64,000 bases of DNA, taken from the NCBI GenBank assembly GCA_910574895.1, contig CAJTDQ010000001.1, positions 248,001 to 312,000 of the forward strand, given 5' to 3'. The position numbers and the translations under genes were made by a program. The notes below the pieces were generated by a model. The model did no database searches, was not told where the DNA came from, and worked only from the letters and a program-made list of their open reading frames with translations. This document shows positions 52,362-61,172 of the stretch, piece after piece. Position 1 is the stretch's first letter; every line of letters starts with the position of its first letter. Origin of the DNA: Eubacteriaceae bacterium. GTDB taxonomy: Bacteria > Bacillota > Clostridia > Lachnospirales > Lachnospiraceae.

Positions 52362-53393
52362 ATGAGCAAAAGTGTTTATGGCATTGATTTTGGTACAAGC
52401 AATATTAAAATATACAACGGAATGACCAAAACAACTTTAAATGAAAAAAATATTATAGCTATAAAAAATAAAAATGAATTATTTGAAATCGGGGATGAAG
52501 CCTTTAAGATGTATGAAAAAGCCCCGGATAATATTAAAGTGATTTTTCCAATTAAGTTTGGAGTTATTGCAGATTTAAAAAGTATGAAAATGCTGTTTGA
52601 ACAGTTTTTCAAAAAATTAACAGGACCCAGAGGCAGTAAAATGGGTCGGTTTTGTATTGCTGTTCCGGCAGATATCACAGAAGTTGAAAAGAGAGCTTTT
52701 TATGACGTTGTGGCAAAGTCAGACATAAAGGCAAGAGAAATTAAAATCGTAGAAAAACCTATCGCAGATGCTGTGGGGCTTGGAATTGACATGACCAGTT
52801 CCAGAGGAAATATGATTATCAATATAGGTGCTGATACTACAGAAATTTCTGTCATTTCCCATGGTGGAATTGTAGTAAGCAGAATTATTAAAATGGGTGG
52901 AAACCGCCTTGACCAGATGATATGTGATGCCGTAAAACGTAAGTATAATATTCTTATCGGTTTAAAGACTGCAGAACAGATCAAATGCAAATTATCTGAT
53001 GCCATGTATGACGAAGATGAAGATTTAGAAGAAGAGTTATTATATGTATATGGCAGAAATGTGATTACCGGGCTTCCGTCAGAACGTGGTGTCTCAAAGG
53101 ATACAATTTATGAAGCAATCAAACAGTTTTTTGATGATATCATTGAGTCCATTAAGAACTTATTGGAGAGAACACCTCCAGAACTGACTGCAGATATTAT
53201 GGATATCGGGCTATACCTTACAGGGGCGTCTTCTGCAATTTCTAATCTGGACAAGCTGATTGCAAAGGAGACGGATTTAAAAGTAAATACAATTAAAAAT
53301 CCCGGAGAATCCGTAATCAGAGGAATTTCAATGATTATGTCGGATTCTTCTTATAAGAAATTAATGTACGAGCCAAGAGAAAGTTCGTTTTAA
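52362..53393 (+). CDS. mreB: Rod-shape-determining actin homologue MreB, with altered phosphate-2 motif
   Basis: MreB forms membrane-associated filaments that direct lateral cell-wall synthesis. The 343-residue protein has the actin-fold phosphate-1 motif DFGTSNIKIY (residues 9-18), where most MreB have DLGTANT. VEKPIADAVGLGID follows near 129-142, then a phosphate-2 motif reading NIGADTTEISVIS (154-166) in place of the usual DIGGGTTE. The first Asp is Asn154 and Asp158 sits two residues before Thr160. A long acidic insertion YDEDEDLEEELLYV lies near 214-227. The location before mreC-mreD-mrdA supports the role. It may be a divergent paralogue, with another MreB or Mbl elsewhere. Confidence 0.88.
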   Translation: MSKSVYGIDFGTSNIKIYNGMTKTTLNEKNIIAIKNKNELFEIGDEAFKMYEKAPDNIKVIFPIKFGVIADLKSMKMLFEQFFKKLTGPRGSKMGRFCIAVPADITEVEKRAFYDVVAKSDIKAREIKIVEKPIADAVGLGIDMTSSRGNMIINIGADTTEISVISHGGIVVSRIIKMGGNRLDQMICDAVKRKYNILIGLKTAEQIKCKLSDAMYDEDEDLEEELLYVYGRNVITGLPSERGVSKDTIYEAIKQFFDDIIESIKNLLERTPPELTADIMDIGLYLTGASSAISNLDKLIAKETDLKVNTIKNPGESVIRGISMIMSDSSYKKLMYEPRESSF

Positions 53394-53429
53394 TATGCCA
53401 TGAATTAATGTAACGAAAAGGTGAGTTAA

Positions 53430-54281
53430 ATGAAAAGACCAAGTAAAATAAATATAAAACCAAAAATATTAATTTTTACACTGACTTTATTATGTATTGC
53501 AGTTCTTATTTTGTCAGTGGCAGTAAAAGATTTTTCTAAACCATTTAAATCTGTTGCCGGTATGATTGTAATTCCGCTACAGGAAGGTGCAAACAGCATG
53601 GGTGGATGGTTTACAGACAAATCTGATTTATTAAAATCAGTTAAAGAATTAAAAAAAGAAAATGACAAATTAAAATTACAGGTTGATGAACTTACAGAAG
53701 AAAATAGTTTATTGGCCCAGAATAAATACGAACTGACAAGACTTCGAAATATGTATCAGCTGGACAAAGATTATTCTTCTTTGAAAAAAATAGGTGCACG
53801 AGTTATCGGAAAAGATACAGGTAATTTTTTCAATATCTTTACCATTAATAAAGGTGCACGAGATGGTATTAAAGAAGACATGAATGTAATCAGTGACGGT
53901 GGACTTGTCGGAATTATCTATGATGTTGGAGAAAATTATTCAAAAGTACGCTCCATTATTGATGATGAGAGCAGTGTCAGTGTATCTTTTGCCAATACCT
54001 CGGATACCGGAATTGCCAGCGGTGACTTAAAGTTAATCGAAGATGGTGTTATGAATATTACTGAAATAGTAAAAGAAGCCAAAGTATCAGAAGGAGACAT
54101 GGTTGTTACTTCACGGATCAGTAATAAATTCTTACCGGGAATTTTAGTAGGGTATGTAACAGAGGTTTCAAAAGATTCCAATGAATTAACACAATCCGGT
54201 AAGATTGTACCGGTTGTTGATTTTCAGCATATTGATGAAGTATTGGTAATAACAGAACTGAAAGAACAATTAAAAAAATAG
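53430..54281 (+). CDS. mreC: Rod-shape-determining protein MreC
   Basis: MreC is a bitopic membrane protein that links MreB and MreD to the wall synthases PBP2 and RodA. The 283-residue protein has one membrane helix (about 11-32), a coiled coil (LLKSVKELKKENDKLKLQVDELTEENSLL, about 69-97) and a beta-barrel extracytoplasmic domain with GARVIGKDTGNFFNIFTINKGARDGI and MNVISDGGLVGII. It follows mreB by 36 bases; the ribosome-binding site AAAGGTGAG is adequate. mreD starts 12 bases later. Identification is firm. Confidence 0.94.
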   Translation: MKRPSKINIKPKILIFTLTLLCIAVLILSVAVKDFSKPFKSVAGMIVIPLQEGANSMGGWFTDKSDLLKSVKELKKENDKLKLQVDELTEENSLLAQNKYELTRLRNMYQLDKDYSSLKKIGARVIGKDTGNFFNIFTINKGARDGIKEDMNVISDGGLVGIIYDVGENYSKVRSIIDDESSVSVSFANTSDTGIASGDLKLIEDGVMNITEIVKEAKVSEGDMVVTSRISNKFLPGILVGYVTEVSKDSNELTQSGKIVPVVDFQHIDEVLVITELKEQLKK

Positions 54282-54293
54282 AAGGAAGCTTCC

Positions 54294-54827
54294 ATGAAAC
54301 ATAGAGTGATAAGAGTATTCATTACAGCATTAATAATTATAATATCTTTTGTACTACAAAGTGAACTTTCTTTAGCCAACTTTGAAATTGTTGCAACTCC
54401 AAATTTTTTGTTATTTACAACATGTATTTTTGGCTTTATGAAAGGATGTAATTACGGAAGTCTTACAGGACTTGTGTGTGGTCTGTTAGTTGACATCTTC
54501 TTTGGTGATGTTATCGGACTGTATGCACTGTTATACATGTATATAGGATTTTTCAGTGGCTTATTCAAAAAAATGTTCTATAGTGACCATGTATTTATGC
54601 CAATGGTATTAGTGTTTATCAGTGATTTTATATATAATGTGCTGTTATATGTTTTTCGGTTTTTACTTCGAAATAAACTTGACTTTTCATTTTATTTTGA
54701 AAAAATCATTTTACCGGAAATGATAATTACTACTTTCGTAGCTTTTATATTATATAAACTATTTTATATTTTAAATGAAAAAATATTAACAATAAAACAG
54801 GAGAATACATTAAGTTTTGATAAGTGA
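54294..54827 (+). CDS. mreD: Rod-shape-determining membrane protein MreD
   Basis: MreD is a small polytopic partner of MreC in the elongasome. The 177-residue protein has about five membrane helices and the family-typical region ATPNFLLFTTCIFGFMKG near 33-50 followed by GSLTGLVCGLLVDIFFGDVIGLYALLYMYIGFFSG (about 54-88). The ribosome-binding site is GAAGGAAG. Its end overlaps the mrdA frame by 11 bases if mrdA starts at the TTG at 54817. Sequence identity is low in this family, but fold and context are clear. Confidence 0.92.
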   Translation: MKHRVIRVFITALIIIISFVLQSELSLANFEIVATPNFLLFTTCIFGFMKGCNYGSLTGLVCGLLVDIFFGDVIGLYALLYMYIGFFSGLFKKMFYSDHVFMPMVLVFISDFIYNVLLYVFRFLLRNKLDFSFYFEKIILPEMIITTFVAFILYKLFYILNEKILTIKQENTLSFDK

Positions 54828-57642
54828 TTTTTTATATACGGTTTTAAAAACAATTAAATCAAGAATATTTATCGTAAGCCTGATATTAATAGGTTTATTT
54901 TCTGTACTTGTATATAGAATATTTGATTTACAGATTGTCAACGAAAACTATTACATGAGTACATATATTCAAAAAGCTGAAAAAACAGTTTATTCCTCTG
55001 GAACAAGGGGAAAAATATTAGATGTTAATGGAAAGGTTCTGGCTCACGATGAATTGGCTTATACAATTAAAATTGAAGATAAAATAGAAAGTTCTAATGA
55101 AAAGAATAACATACTGAACGCTATTGTTTACAAAGCTATTAATGTCATTGAAAGTCATGGCGATAAAGTGATTGTCGATTTCCCGATTTCTTTGAATAAC
55201 GACGGAAAATGGGAAGCAAATTATACATCTGATGCCTCAAAAAAATTATTTTTGACGAATATATTTGGCAAAGAATTAAAAAGAAATAATAGGGATTATT
55301 CCAATGCTTCTGCCGGAGAAATAATTTATTATTTAAAAAATGATTTATTCGAAGTAGAACAGGAATGTAGTGATGAACTGCTCTTAAAAATACTTGCAGT
55401 TCGCTATAATGTCTATGCTATTTCCTCGCAAAAATATTTAGGCGTCACTATCGCAAAAGAAGTATCTAATGAAACGGTTGTTGCAGTTTACGAAAATGAA
55501 GCTGATTTAACAGGTGTTACAGTAGAAGAACAGACAATCAGAAAATATACAATGAGTAAATATTTTGCACCGATTATAGGCTATACAGGAACAATTTCGG
55601 ATTCCGAGCTGGAAGATTATAAAGAAAAGGGAAAGAAGTATATTGCAACGGATATTGTCGGTAAATCAGGTTTAGAAGCTTCCATGGAAGAATATCTTCA
55701 GGGAAAAAGAGGCGAAGAAAAGATTTTTGTAGATAATACCGGAAAAGTTCTGAGTACTATTTCCAAGAAAAACTCTGCAGCCGGCAATGACGTTTATTTA
55801 ACGATTGATTCAAAACTTCAAAAAGCTGTTTACACAATGCTTGAAAAACGAATTGCGGCAATTCTGATTTCTGAAATTGTTAATTATGACGTAGATGAGA
55901 AAAATCAAACGGATGAAAAGTTACACTATGTTTCAGCAAAAAAAGTTTATTCCCAGTTAGTAACAAACAATGTTGTCAGTCTGAAAAATTTATCCGGTAA
56001 AAAAAGTACAAGCAATGAGCGTAACTTAAATGAAAAATATAAAAAAGCAGTGACGGAAGCTGTAAGTAAGATTAGTACTGAATTAAATTCTAATGGAACA
56101 AAATATAATGACTTTAATGATGAGTACCAGGAATATTGTGATTATATTTATGATTTACTGAAAAATGACGGTATACTGCTTTCATCCTCTATTAATATAG
56201 AAGATGAAACATATCTCAAATATGTCGATGGTGAATTAAGTCTTAATGATTTCATAAAGCATGCCATCAAGATGAACTGGATAAATCTTGACAATTTAGA
56301 AGTAGAAGATGCTTACCTTTCTACCGGTGAAACTTATAATCTGATAAGAAAACATATTATAAAAGATATCAAAAAAAATACTTCTTTTGGAAAACTGGTT
56401 GTAAAATATAGAATTTTTGATTCTACGATATCAGGAAGCCAGATTTGTATGCTGCTTTATGATCAGGGGATTTTAGAAAAAGATGAGAGAACATACAATC
56501 TTTTATCAACGCATGATTCCTACCAGACATATCAGTTTCTTATAAAGCAGATAAAAACTTTAAAAATAACACCGGCTCAGATTGCTTTAGACCCATGCTC
56601 CGGCTCTGTTGTTATGACAGATCCAAACACCGGAAATGTAAGAGCGATGGTAACTTATCCAAGTTATGATAATAATATGCTCTCAGGAACCGTCGATCCG
56701 GAATATTGGGCAAAATTGATTGACGATCAGTCTGATCCACTATATAACAGAGCAACACAAGGCTCCAGTGCTCCAGGTTCAACGTTTAAGATGAGTGTTG
56801 CCATGACAGTACTGGAAGAAGGACTTATATCACCTTATACTACAGTAAATGCTACCGGTAAGTTTGAGAAGATAAAACCTTCACCAAAATGCTGGATATA
56901 TCCTCAGGGAACGCATGGCCATATCGATGTTATGGGGGCTATTGCACATTCATGTAACTACTTTTTCTATGAGATGGGATACCGTCTTGGCAAGTCTAAT
57001 GGTACAGAATATGATAGTTCTGTAGGACTTGAAAAAATAGAAAAATATGCGACTAAATTAGGATTGAATATGCGTTCCGGTGTTGAAATCACAGAAAGAG
57101 ATCCACATTTTTCAACAGAATCAGCAGTTCACTCCGCGATAGGGCAGGGTAGTAATGCCTATACTCCGGCACAGCTTGCAAGATATGTTTCTACACTTGC
57201 AAATGGTGGAAAGAACTATTGTCTAACGCTGATTGATAAAGTAAACTCAAGAAAAGGTAAGTTGGTTTATAAAAATAAAGCCAAATTATCAAATACAGTA
57301 GAAGCTTCAAGCAGTACCTGGAATGCAATTCATACCGGTATGCGTGAGGTTATTACAAAAGGAACAGTACGCAATTTCTTTACAGATACCAAAATTGCTA
57401 TTGCTGGAAAATCTGGTACCGCTCAGGAAAACAAGCATAGAAACTCACATGCTGTTTTTGTGGCATATGCACCATATAACGATCCTGAAGTCGGCGTATC
57501 AGTTTTTATACCATTTGGAAATTCTTCTCACGATTCTGCAGAACTGGCGAAGAATTCTATTCAATACTTCTACGGAGAATTAAAAGATAAAGATCTTAAA
57601 AAATCAGTTAAGAGCGATAATACAAGCAGTATACAGGATTAA
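54817..57642 (+). CDS. mrdA: Elongasome transpeptidase PBP2 (class B), with large internal insertion
   Basis: This class B penicillin-binding protein cross-links peptidoglycan with RodA. At 941 residues it is much longer than the usual 600-720. A membrane helix lies at about 17-40. The dimerisation domain follows, with TRGKILDVNG near 57 and DIVGKSGLEASMEEYLQGKRG near 285-305. An extra, mostly helical, charged segment occupies about 350-590. The transpeptidase domain has SxxK at Ser655-Lys658, SxN at Ser712-Asn714 and KSGT at 865-868. The start is probably TTG at 54817: an in-frame stop lies just upstream and no earlier ATG is available. The AGGAG site is 13 bases away, an unusually long spacing. 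Confidence 0.92.
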   Translation: MISDFLYTVLKTIKSRIFIVSLILIGLFSVLVYRIFDLQIVNENYYMSTYIQKAEKTVYSSGTRGKILDVNGKVLAHDELAYTIKIEDKIESSNEKNNILNAIVYKAINVIESHGDKVIVDFPISLNNDGKWEANYTSDASKKLFLTNIFGKELKRNNRDYSNASAGEIIYYLKNDLFEVEQECSDELLLKILAVRYNVYAISSQKYLGVTIAKEVSNETVVAVYENEADLTGVTVEEQTIRKYTMSKYFAPIIGYTGTISDSELEDYKEKGKKYIATDIVGKSGLEASMEEYLQGKRGEEKIFVDNTGKVLSTISKKNSAAGNDVYLTIDSKLQKAVYTMLEKRIAAILISEIVNYDVDEKNQTDEKLHYVSAKKVYSQLVTNNVVSLKNLSGKKSTSNERNLNEKYKKAVTEAVSKISTELNSNGTKYNDFNDEYQEYCDYIYDLLKNDGILLSSSINIEDETYLKYVDGELSLNDFIKHAIKMNWINLDNLEVEDAYLSTGETYNLIRKHIIKDIKKNTSFGKLVVKYRIFDSTISGSQICMLLYDQGILEKDERTYNLLSTHDSYQTYQFLIKQIKTLKITPAQIALDPCSGSVVMTDPNTGNVRAMVTYPSYDNNMLSGTVDPEYWAKLIDDQSDPLYNRATQGSSAPGSTFKMSVAMTVLEEGLISPYTTVNATGKFEKIKPSPKCWIYPQGTHGHIDVMGAIAHSCNYFFYEMGYRLGKSNGTEYDSSVGLEKIEKYATKLGLNMRSGVEITERDPHFSTESAVHSAIGQGSNAYTPAQLARYVSTLANGGKNYCLTLIDKVNSRKGKLVYKNKAKLSNTVEASSSTWNAIHTGMREVITKGTVRNFFTDTKIAIAGKSGTAQENKHRNSHAVFVAYAPYNDPEVGVSVFIPFGNSSHDSAELAKNSIQYFYGELKDKDLKKSVKSDNTSSIQD

Positions 57643-57700
57643 TCACATTTCCTGAATAAAGTACAAAAGATAACGATATCTATTTATTTTAGGAGGGAAT

Positions 57701-58498
57701 ATGGGGGAAGTAATTGTAATAACTTCAGGTAAAGGTGGTGTAGGAAAAACTACAATCACCGCAAATTTAAGCATCGCCCTGGCAAAAATGGGCAAAAGTG
57801 TTATAGCGATTGATACCGATATTGGTCTTAGGAATCTTGATGTGGTCATGGGTTTGGAAAATCAGATTGTTTATAATCTGGTGGATGTTTTAGAAGGAAA
57901 CTGCAGATTAAAACAAGCTGTCATAAAGGACAGAAGACATGCAAACTTATACCTTCTGCCAAGTGCACAGTCCAGAGATAAGAATGCTGTTAGTCCGGAA
58001 CAGATGATTGGACTGACAAATTGTCTGAAAGAAGAATTTGACTATGTTTTAATTGATTGTCCGGCAGGAATCGAGCAGGGTTTTAAGAATGCCATTGCAG
58101 GAGCAACCAAAGCAATCGTTGTGACGACACCGGAAGTGTCTGCTATCAGAGATGCAGATAGAATTATCGGACTTTTAGAGAAAGATGGAATTGATCCTAT
58201 TTATTTACTTGTGAATAAATTAAGACCTGAACTCATCAAGAAAGGCGAGATGATGTCTGAAAATGATGTTCAGGAAATACTAGGTACAGAAATCATTGGA
58301 TGTATTAATGATGACATTAATGTTGTTATTGCGACAAACCGCGGAGATGCTGTTGTTGATACCGGCACTTCATCAGGAAAAGCAATTATAAAAGTTGCTG
58401 AACGGTTAAATGGTACATATACTACTGAAGATAAGGCACAGGGAAAATTTTCGTTCCTGATATTTAAAAATATTTTCAGTAAGGGGGCATCAAAATGA
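57701..58498 (+). CDS. minD: Septum-site-determining ATPase MinD
   Basis: MinD is a membrane-binding ATPase that positions the division septum by recruiting MinC and being cycled by MinE. The 265-residue protein has the deviant Walker A SGKGGVGKTT (residues 9-18), IDTDIGLRNLD near 38-48, the Walker B DYVLIDCPAGIEQG near 114-127 and a C-terminal amphipathic helix (GKFSFLIFKNIFSKG) for membrane attachment. The ribosome-binding site is AGGAGGG. minC, usually directly upstream, is absent; mrdA ends only 58 bases before. minE overlaps the stop by four bases. Identification is firm. Confidence 0.96.
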   Translation: MGEVIVITSGKGGVGKTTITANLSIALAKMGKSVIAIDTDIGLRNLDVVMGLENQIVYNLVDVLEGNCRLKQAVIKDRRHANLYLLPSAQSRDKNAVSPEQMIGLTNCLKEEFDYVLIDCPAGIEQGFKNAIAGATKAIVVTTPEVSAIRDADRIIGLLEKDGIDPIYLLVNKLRPELIKKGEMMSENDVQEILGTEIIGCINDDINVVIATNRGDAVVDTGTSSGKAIIKVAERLNGTYTTEDKAQGKFSFLIFKNIFSKGASK

Positions 58499-58740
58499 TT
58501 TTTAGAAGATTTTTTAGGAAAAAGCGCTCCAGCAAAGTTGCAAAAGAGCGTCTTGAAATATTATTAGTAACAGATAGAATCGGTTGTAATCCTTACACTA
58601 CAGAAGCTATTAAGCGTGATATTGTTAATGTCATATCTAAATATATCGAAATAGATATAGAACAGTGCAGTGTAGAGATACACCATGAAAAAGGACCATG
58701 CCTGATGGCCAATATACCAATTAAAGAGGTTAAGATTTAA
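58495..58740 (+). CDS. minE: Cell division topological specificity factor MinE
   Basis: MinE stimulates MinD ATPase activity and drives Min oscillation. The 81-residue protein starts MIFRRFFRKKRSSKVAKERLEILLVTDR, a basic amphipathic membrane-targeting segment followed by the MinD-contact helix region. It continues with NPYTTEAIKRDIVNVISKYI and the beta strands IDIEQCSVEIHHE. The ATG overlaps the minD stop (ATGA) and its own stop overlaps the rodA start (TAATG). The presence of MinE implies an oscillating or MinE-regulated Min system instead of the DivIVA type. Identification is firm. Confidence 0.95.
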   Translation: MIFRRFFRKKRSSKVAKERLEILLVTDRIGCNPYTTEAIKRDIVNVISKYIEIDIEQCSVEIHHEKGPCLMANIPIKEVKI

Positions 58741-59882
58741 TGTTAAAAAAAATACGAAATGCGATAAAAGAATATAAATTGTCAAATTTAAACTTTCGAT
58801 TAATACTTTATGTACTAGCAGTTACTTTTATAGGTATTTTCTGCATTGGCAGCGCATCAGAAGGAGAAAACTTCCAGTTAAAACAAATTGTTGGTTTTAT
58901 TTTAGGAGTAGCAGTTCTTACATTTTTTGCATTGCTTAGTTATAAAATCGTGTTTAAATTTTATTGGATAATTTATTTTGCTACGATTGCATTATTAATG
59001 CTTGTAATCGTTTTAGGTACAGTAAATAAGGGTGCAAAACGTTGGATTGACTTAGGATTTACCCAGTTTCAGCCTTCAGAGTATGCAAAGATATTCTTAA
59101 TTATTTTTGTTGCGACCTTTTTATTTAAACGTATAGAAACACTGAATACATTTAAAACAATTGCAGGAGTAACATTATTTTCGGGAATTATACTGGGACT
59201 TATATTTATTGAACCAGATTTATCAACAACAATAGTTATTTTTCTGACATTTTGTGCTATAATGTTTTTATCAGGAATTCATTATAAAATTATTACAGGT
59301 GTACTGATTATTTCGTTACCGGTTATCTGCATTCTCGGTTATTACGTAACCCAGCCGGGAAATGTAATTTTGAAAGGATACCAGTATAATCGAATTATCG
59401 GTTTTTTCCAGGAAGATAATGAAAAAGCAAAAGATTTAAGATATCAGCAGGAAAACTCTTTACTGGCGATTGGTTCCGGTGGACTTACCGGCAAGGGATT
59501 AGATAATAATGACGTTACTTCAGTTAAAAACGGAAATCTTATCTCTGAATCCCACACCGATTTTATTTTTACAATTGTAGGTGAAGAACTAGGTTTTATA
59601 GGTGGAGCTGCTGTAATAATTTTACTCTTTATGATCGTTTTAGAATGTTTTATAACAGGCTCCAGAGCCCCCACACTGTCTGGAAAATTATTTTGTTTTG
59701 GATTTGGAGTTTTAATCGGTGTACAGAGTTTTGTCAACATCTCTGTTGCAACAATGCTCTTGCCAAATACAGGTATCACATTACCTTTTGTCAGTTACGG
59801 ATTAACTTCATTAACCAGTATGTATTGTGGGATTGGAATTGTTCTAAATATTGGTTTACAAAGAAATAAGGCAATGGTTTAA
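58740..59882 (+). CDS. rodA: RodA, SEDS-family peptidoglycan polymerase
   Basis: RodA is the SEDS glycosyltransferase of the elongasome, partner of the PBP2 encoded at 54817-57642. The 380-residue protein has about ten membrane helices. Conserved stretches include GAKRWIDLGFTQFQPSEYAKI near 97-117, FIEPDLSTT near 158, LLAIGSGGLTGKGL near 240-253 and the SESHTDFIFTIVGEELGF block near 266-284 with the catalytic-type Asp. PNTGITLPFVSYGLTSL lies near the C-terminus. Its ATG overlaps the minE stop. No strong terminator is visible before mgsA. Identification is firm. Confidence 0.95.
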   Translation: MLKKIRNAIKEYKLSNLNFRLILYVLAVTFIGIFCIGSASEGENFQLKQIVGFILGVAVLTFFALLSYKIVFKFYWIIYFATIALLMLVIVLGTVNKGAKRWIDLGFTQFQPSEYAKIFLIIFVATFLFKRIETLNTFKTIAGVTLFSGIILGLIFIEPDLSTTIVIFLTFCAIMFLSGIHYKIITGVLIISLPVICILGYYVTQPGNVILKGYQYNRIIGFFQEDNEKAKDLRYQQENSLLAIGSGGLTGKGLDNNDVTSVKNGNLISESHTDFIFTIVGEELGFIGGAAVIILLFMIVLECFITGSRAPTLSGKLFCFGFGVLIGVQSFVNISVATMLLPNTGITLPFVSYGLTSLTSMYCGIGIVLNIGLQRNKAMV

Positions 59883-59928
59883 TAATAATTAAAGTTAGTT
59901 AATATACTATATATACAGGAGGATATTT

Positions 59929-60327
59929 ATGAACATAGGATTAATTGCACATGACTCAAAAAAGAAATTAATGCAGAATTTCTGTATTGCATATCGTGGA
60001 ATTTTGTGTAAACATGCATTATATGCAACAGGAACAACCGGACGCTTAATAGAAGAAGCTGCCAATTTAAATGTTTATAAATATCTGGCCGGCCATCTGG
60101 GCGGAGAACAGCAGATGTGTTCCCAAATCGAGCAGAATGATTTGGATTTGTTGATTTTTATCCGAGATCCTGAAAATCCAAAATCACATGAGCCGGATAT
60201 TCACAAAGCAATCAGATTATGTGATATGCATAACATTCCTTTAGCTACCAATGTAGCTACCGCTGAACTTTTAATTAAATCTCTGAATCGCGGTGATTTA
60301 GAGTGGAGAGAAATATATAAAAATTAA
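59929..60327 (+). CDS. mgsA: Methylglyoxal synthase
   Basis: MgsA converts dihydroxyacetone phosphate to methylglyoxal, a phosphate-releasing bypass of lower glycolysis. The 132-residue protein has IGLIAHDSKKKLM (residues 3-15), LYATGTTGRLI near 31-41 with the phosphate-binding residues, HLGGEQQM near 56-63 and DLLIFIRDP near 73-81 with catalytic Asp. The ribosome-binding site is AGGAGG. The cluster order rodA-mgsA is typical of Lachnospiraceae and related clostridia. The next gene, a P-loop protein of unknown role, starts 14 bases later. Identification is firm. Confidence 0.95.
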   Translation: MNIGLIAHDSKKKLMQNFCIAYRGILCKHALYATGTTGRLIEEAANLNVYKYLAGHLGGEQQMCSQIEQNDLDLLIFIRDPENPKSHEPDIHKAIRLCDMHNIPLATNVATAELLIKSLNRGDLEWREIYKN

Positions 60328-60341
60328 AGGAGGTATACTAC

Positions 60342-60755
60342 ATGATTCAAATTATCTGTGGGGAAAAGGGAACGGGTAAAACAAAAGAAATGCTTCAACG
60401 TGCTAATGATTTAGCATCATCTGCCAATGGTACTATTGTTTATCTGGATAAGAGCGGCCAGCATATTTATGAATTAAACAATCAGATACGTTTAATTAAT
60501 GTTACGGAATATCCTGTATGTACATATGATGGTTTTATAGGATTTGTATCCGGACTTTTATCCGGAAACCACGATATTGAATGCGTTTTTATTGATAGTT
60601 TGATAAAGATAGCCAATTTATCATCCGACAATATAAAAACAGCAATTGAAACACTTGAAAATCTAAGTGCTGATGTTCAGTTTATCTGTAGTGTTTCATT
60701 AAACGAAAGTGCATTAGATTCAAATCTAAAAGAAAAAATTCTTGTATCCTGCTAA
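60342..60755 (+). CDS. Small P-loop NTPase-like protein of unknown function
   Basis: The 137-residue protein has an N-terminal Walker A GEKGTGKT (residues 7-14) and a hydrophobic Walker B-like CVFIDSLIK near 81-89, spaced as in a minimal RecA/KAP-type fold. A DxSVSLNE-like final strand lies near 113-118. No signal peptide, membrane helix or extra domain is present; the length allows only a bare P-loop core. The ribosome-binding site is AAGGAGG. It follows mgsA by 14 bases and ends at a shared terminator, so the two are probably co-expressed. I cannot name its family, and a specific function would be a guess. Confidence 0.75.
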   Translation: MIQIICGEKGTGKTKEMLQRANDLASSANGTIVYLDKSGQHIYELNNQIRLINVTEYPVCTYDGFIGFVSGLLSGNHDIECVFIDSLIKIANLSSDNIKTAIETLENLSADVQFICSVSLNESALDSNLKEKILVSC

Positions 60756-60773
60756 CAAACAAAAATGAATTAT

Positions 60774-60808
60774 AAGGAAGCATTTGTATTATTTACAGAT
60801 GCTTCCTT
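60774..60808. terminator. Bidirectional terminator between the P-loop gene and DUF378 gene
   Basis: AAGGAAGCAT (60774-60783) pairs with ATGCTTCCTT (60799-60808), with inner TGTA/TACA pairs, between two convergent genes. Short T-runs lie on both sides, so it may stop transcription in both directions. Confidence 0.65.
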
Positions 60809-60813
60809 TCATG

Positions 60814-61029
60814 TTAGTGTCTTTCTCCAAATGAGCAGATTCTTCCAAACAGGCTTATTGTATATAAACCGCAAAGTCCGACAATTGCATAGATTATTCG
60901 AGATATCCAAGTCATATCTCCAAATAAAAATGCAACAAGATCAAATTTGAAGAAACCTATGAGTCCCCAGTTAATTGCACCGATAATTACTAAAACCAGT
61001 ACAAAATAATCAAAACCTTTAGAATTCAT
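60814..61029 (-). CDS. DUF378 family small membrane protein (YuzA-like)
   Basis: The 71-residue protein on the minus strand has two membrane helices (about 8-27 and 43-62) and the family hallmark GAINWGLIGFFKFDLVAFLFG (about 17-37). Members are small bacterial membrane proteins of unknown role; the Bacillus homologue is YuzA. The ATG at 61029-61027 has a strong AAAGGAGG site on the minus strand. It is the only complete minus-strand gene in the window and is divergent from the HlyD-like gene. Family identification is firm. Confidence 0.92.
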   Translation of the reverse strand: MNSKGFDYFVLVLVIIGAINWGLIGFFKFDLVAFLFGDMTWISRIIYAIVGLCGLYTISLFGRICSFGERH

Positions 61030-61143
61030 TATATAATACCTCCTTTATGGTCTAATAATATAGTTGCCGAAAAGTAAAAAATAATTCATAAAATTAGTAT
61101 TTCATTAACTTTTGAATGAATTCCAAAAAATATAACCATATTG

Positions 61144-61172
61144 TTGACTTAACATCAAAAGTATTAGATAAT
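61144..61172 (+). promoter_or_regulatory. Predicted sigma-A promoter of the HlyD-like/yggS/sepF genes
   Basis: TTGACT (61144-61149), a 17-base spacer and GATAAT (61167-61172). The rest of the 160-base divergent gap is AT-rich; no clear promoter was found for the DUF378 gene. Confidence 0.55.

Noticed and set aside
61083-61122. AATTCAT/ATGAATT inverted repeat upstream of the HlyD-like gene
   Set aside because: Seven-base arms in very AT-rich sequence with a 26-base gap are expected by chance.
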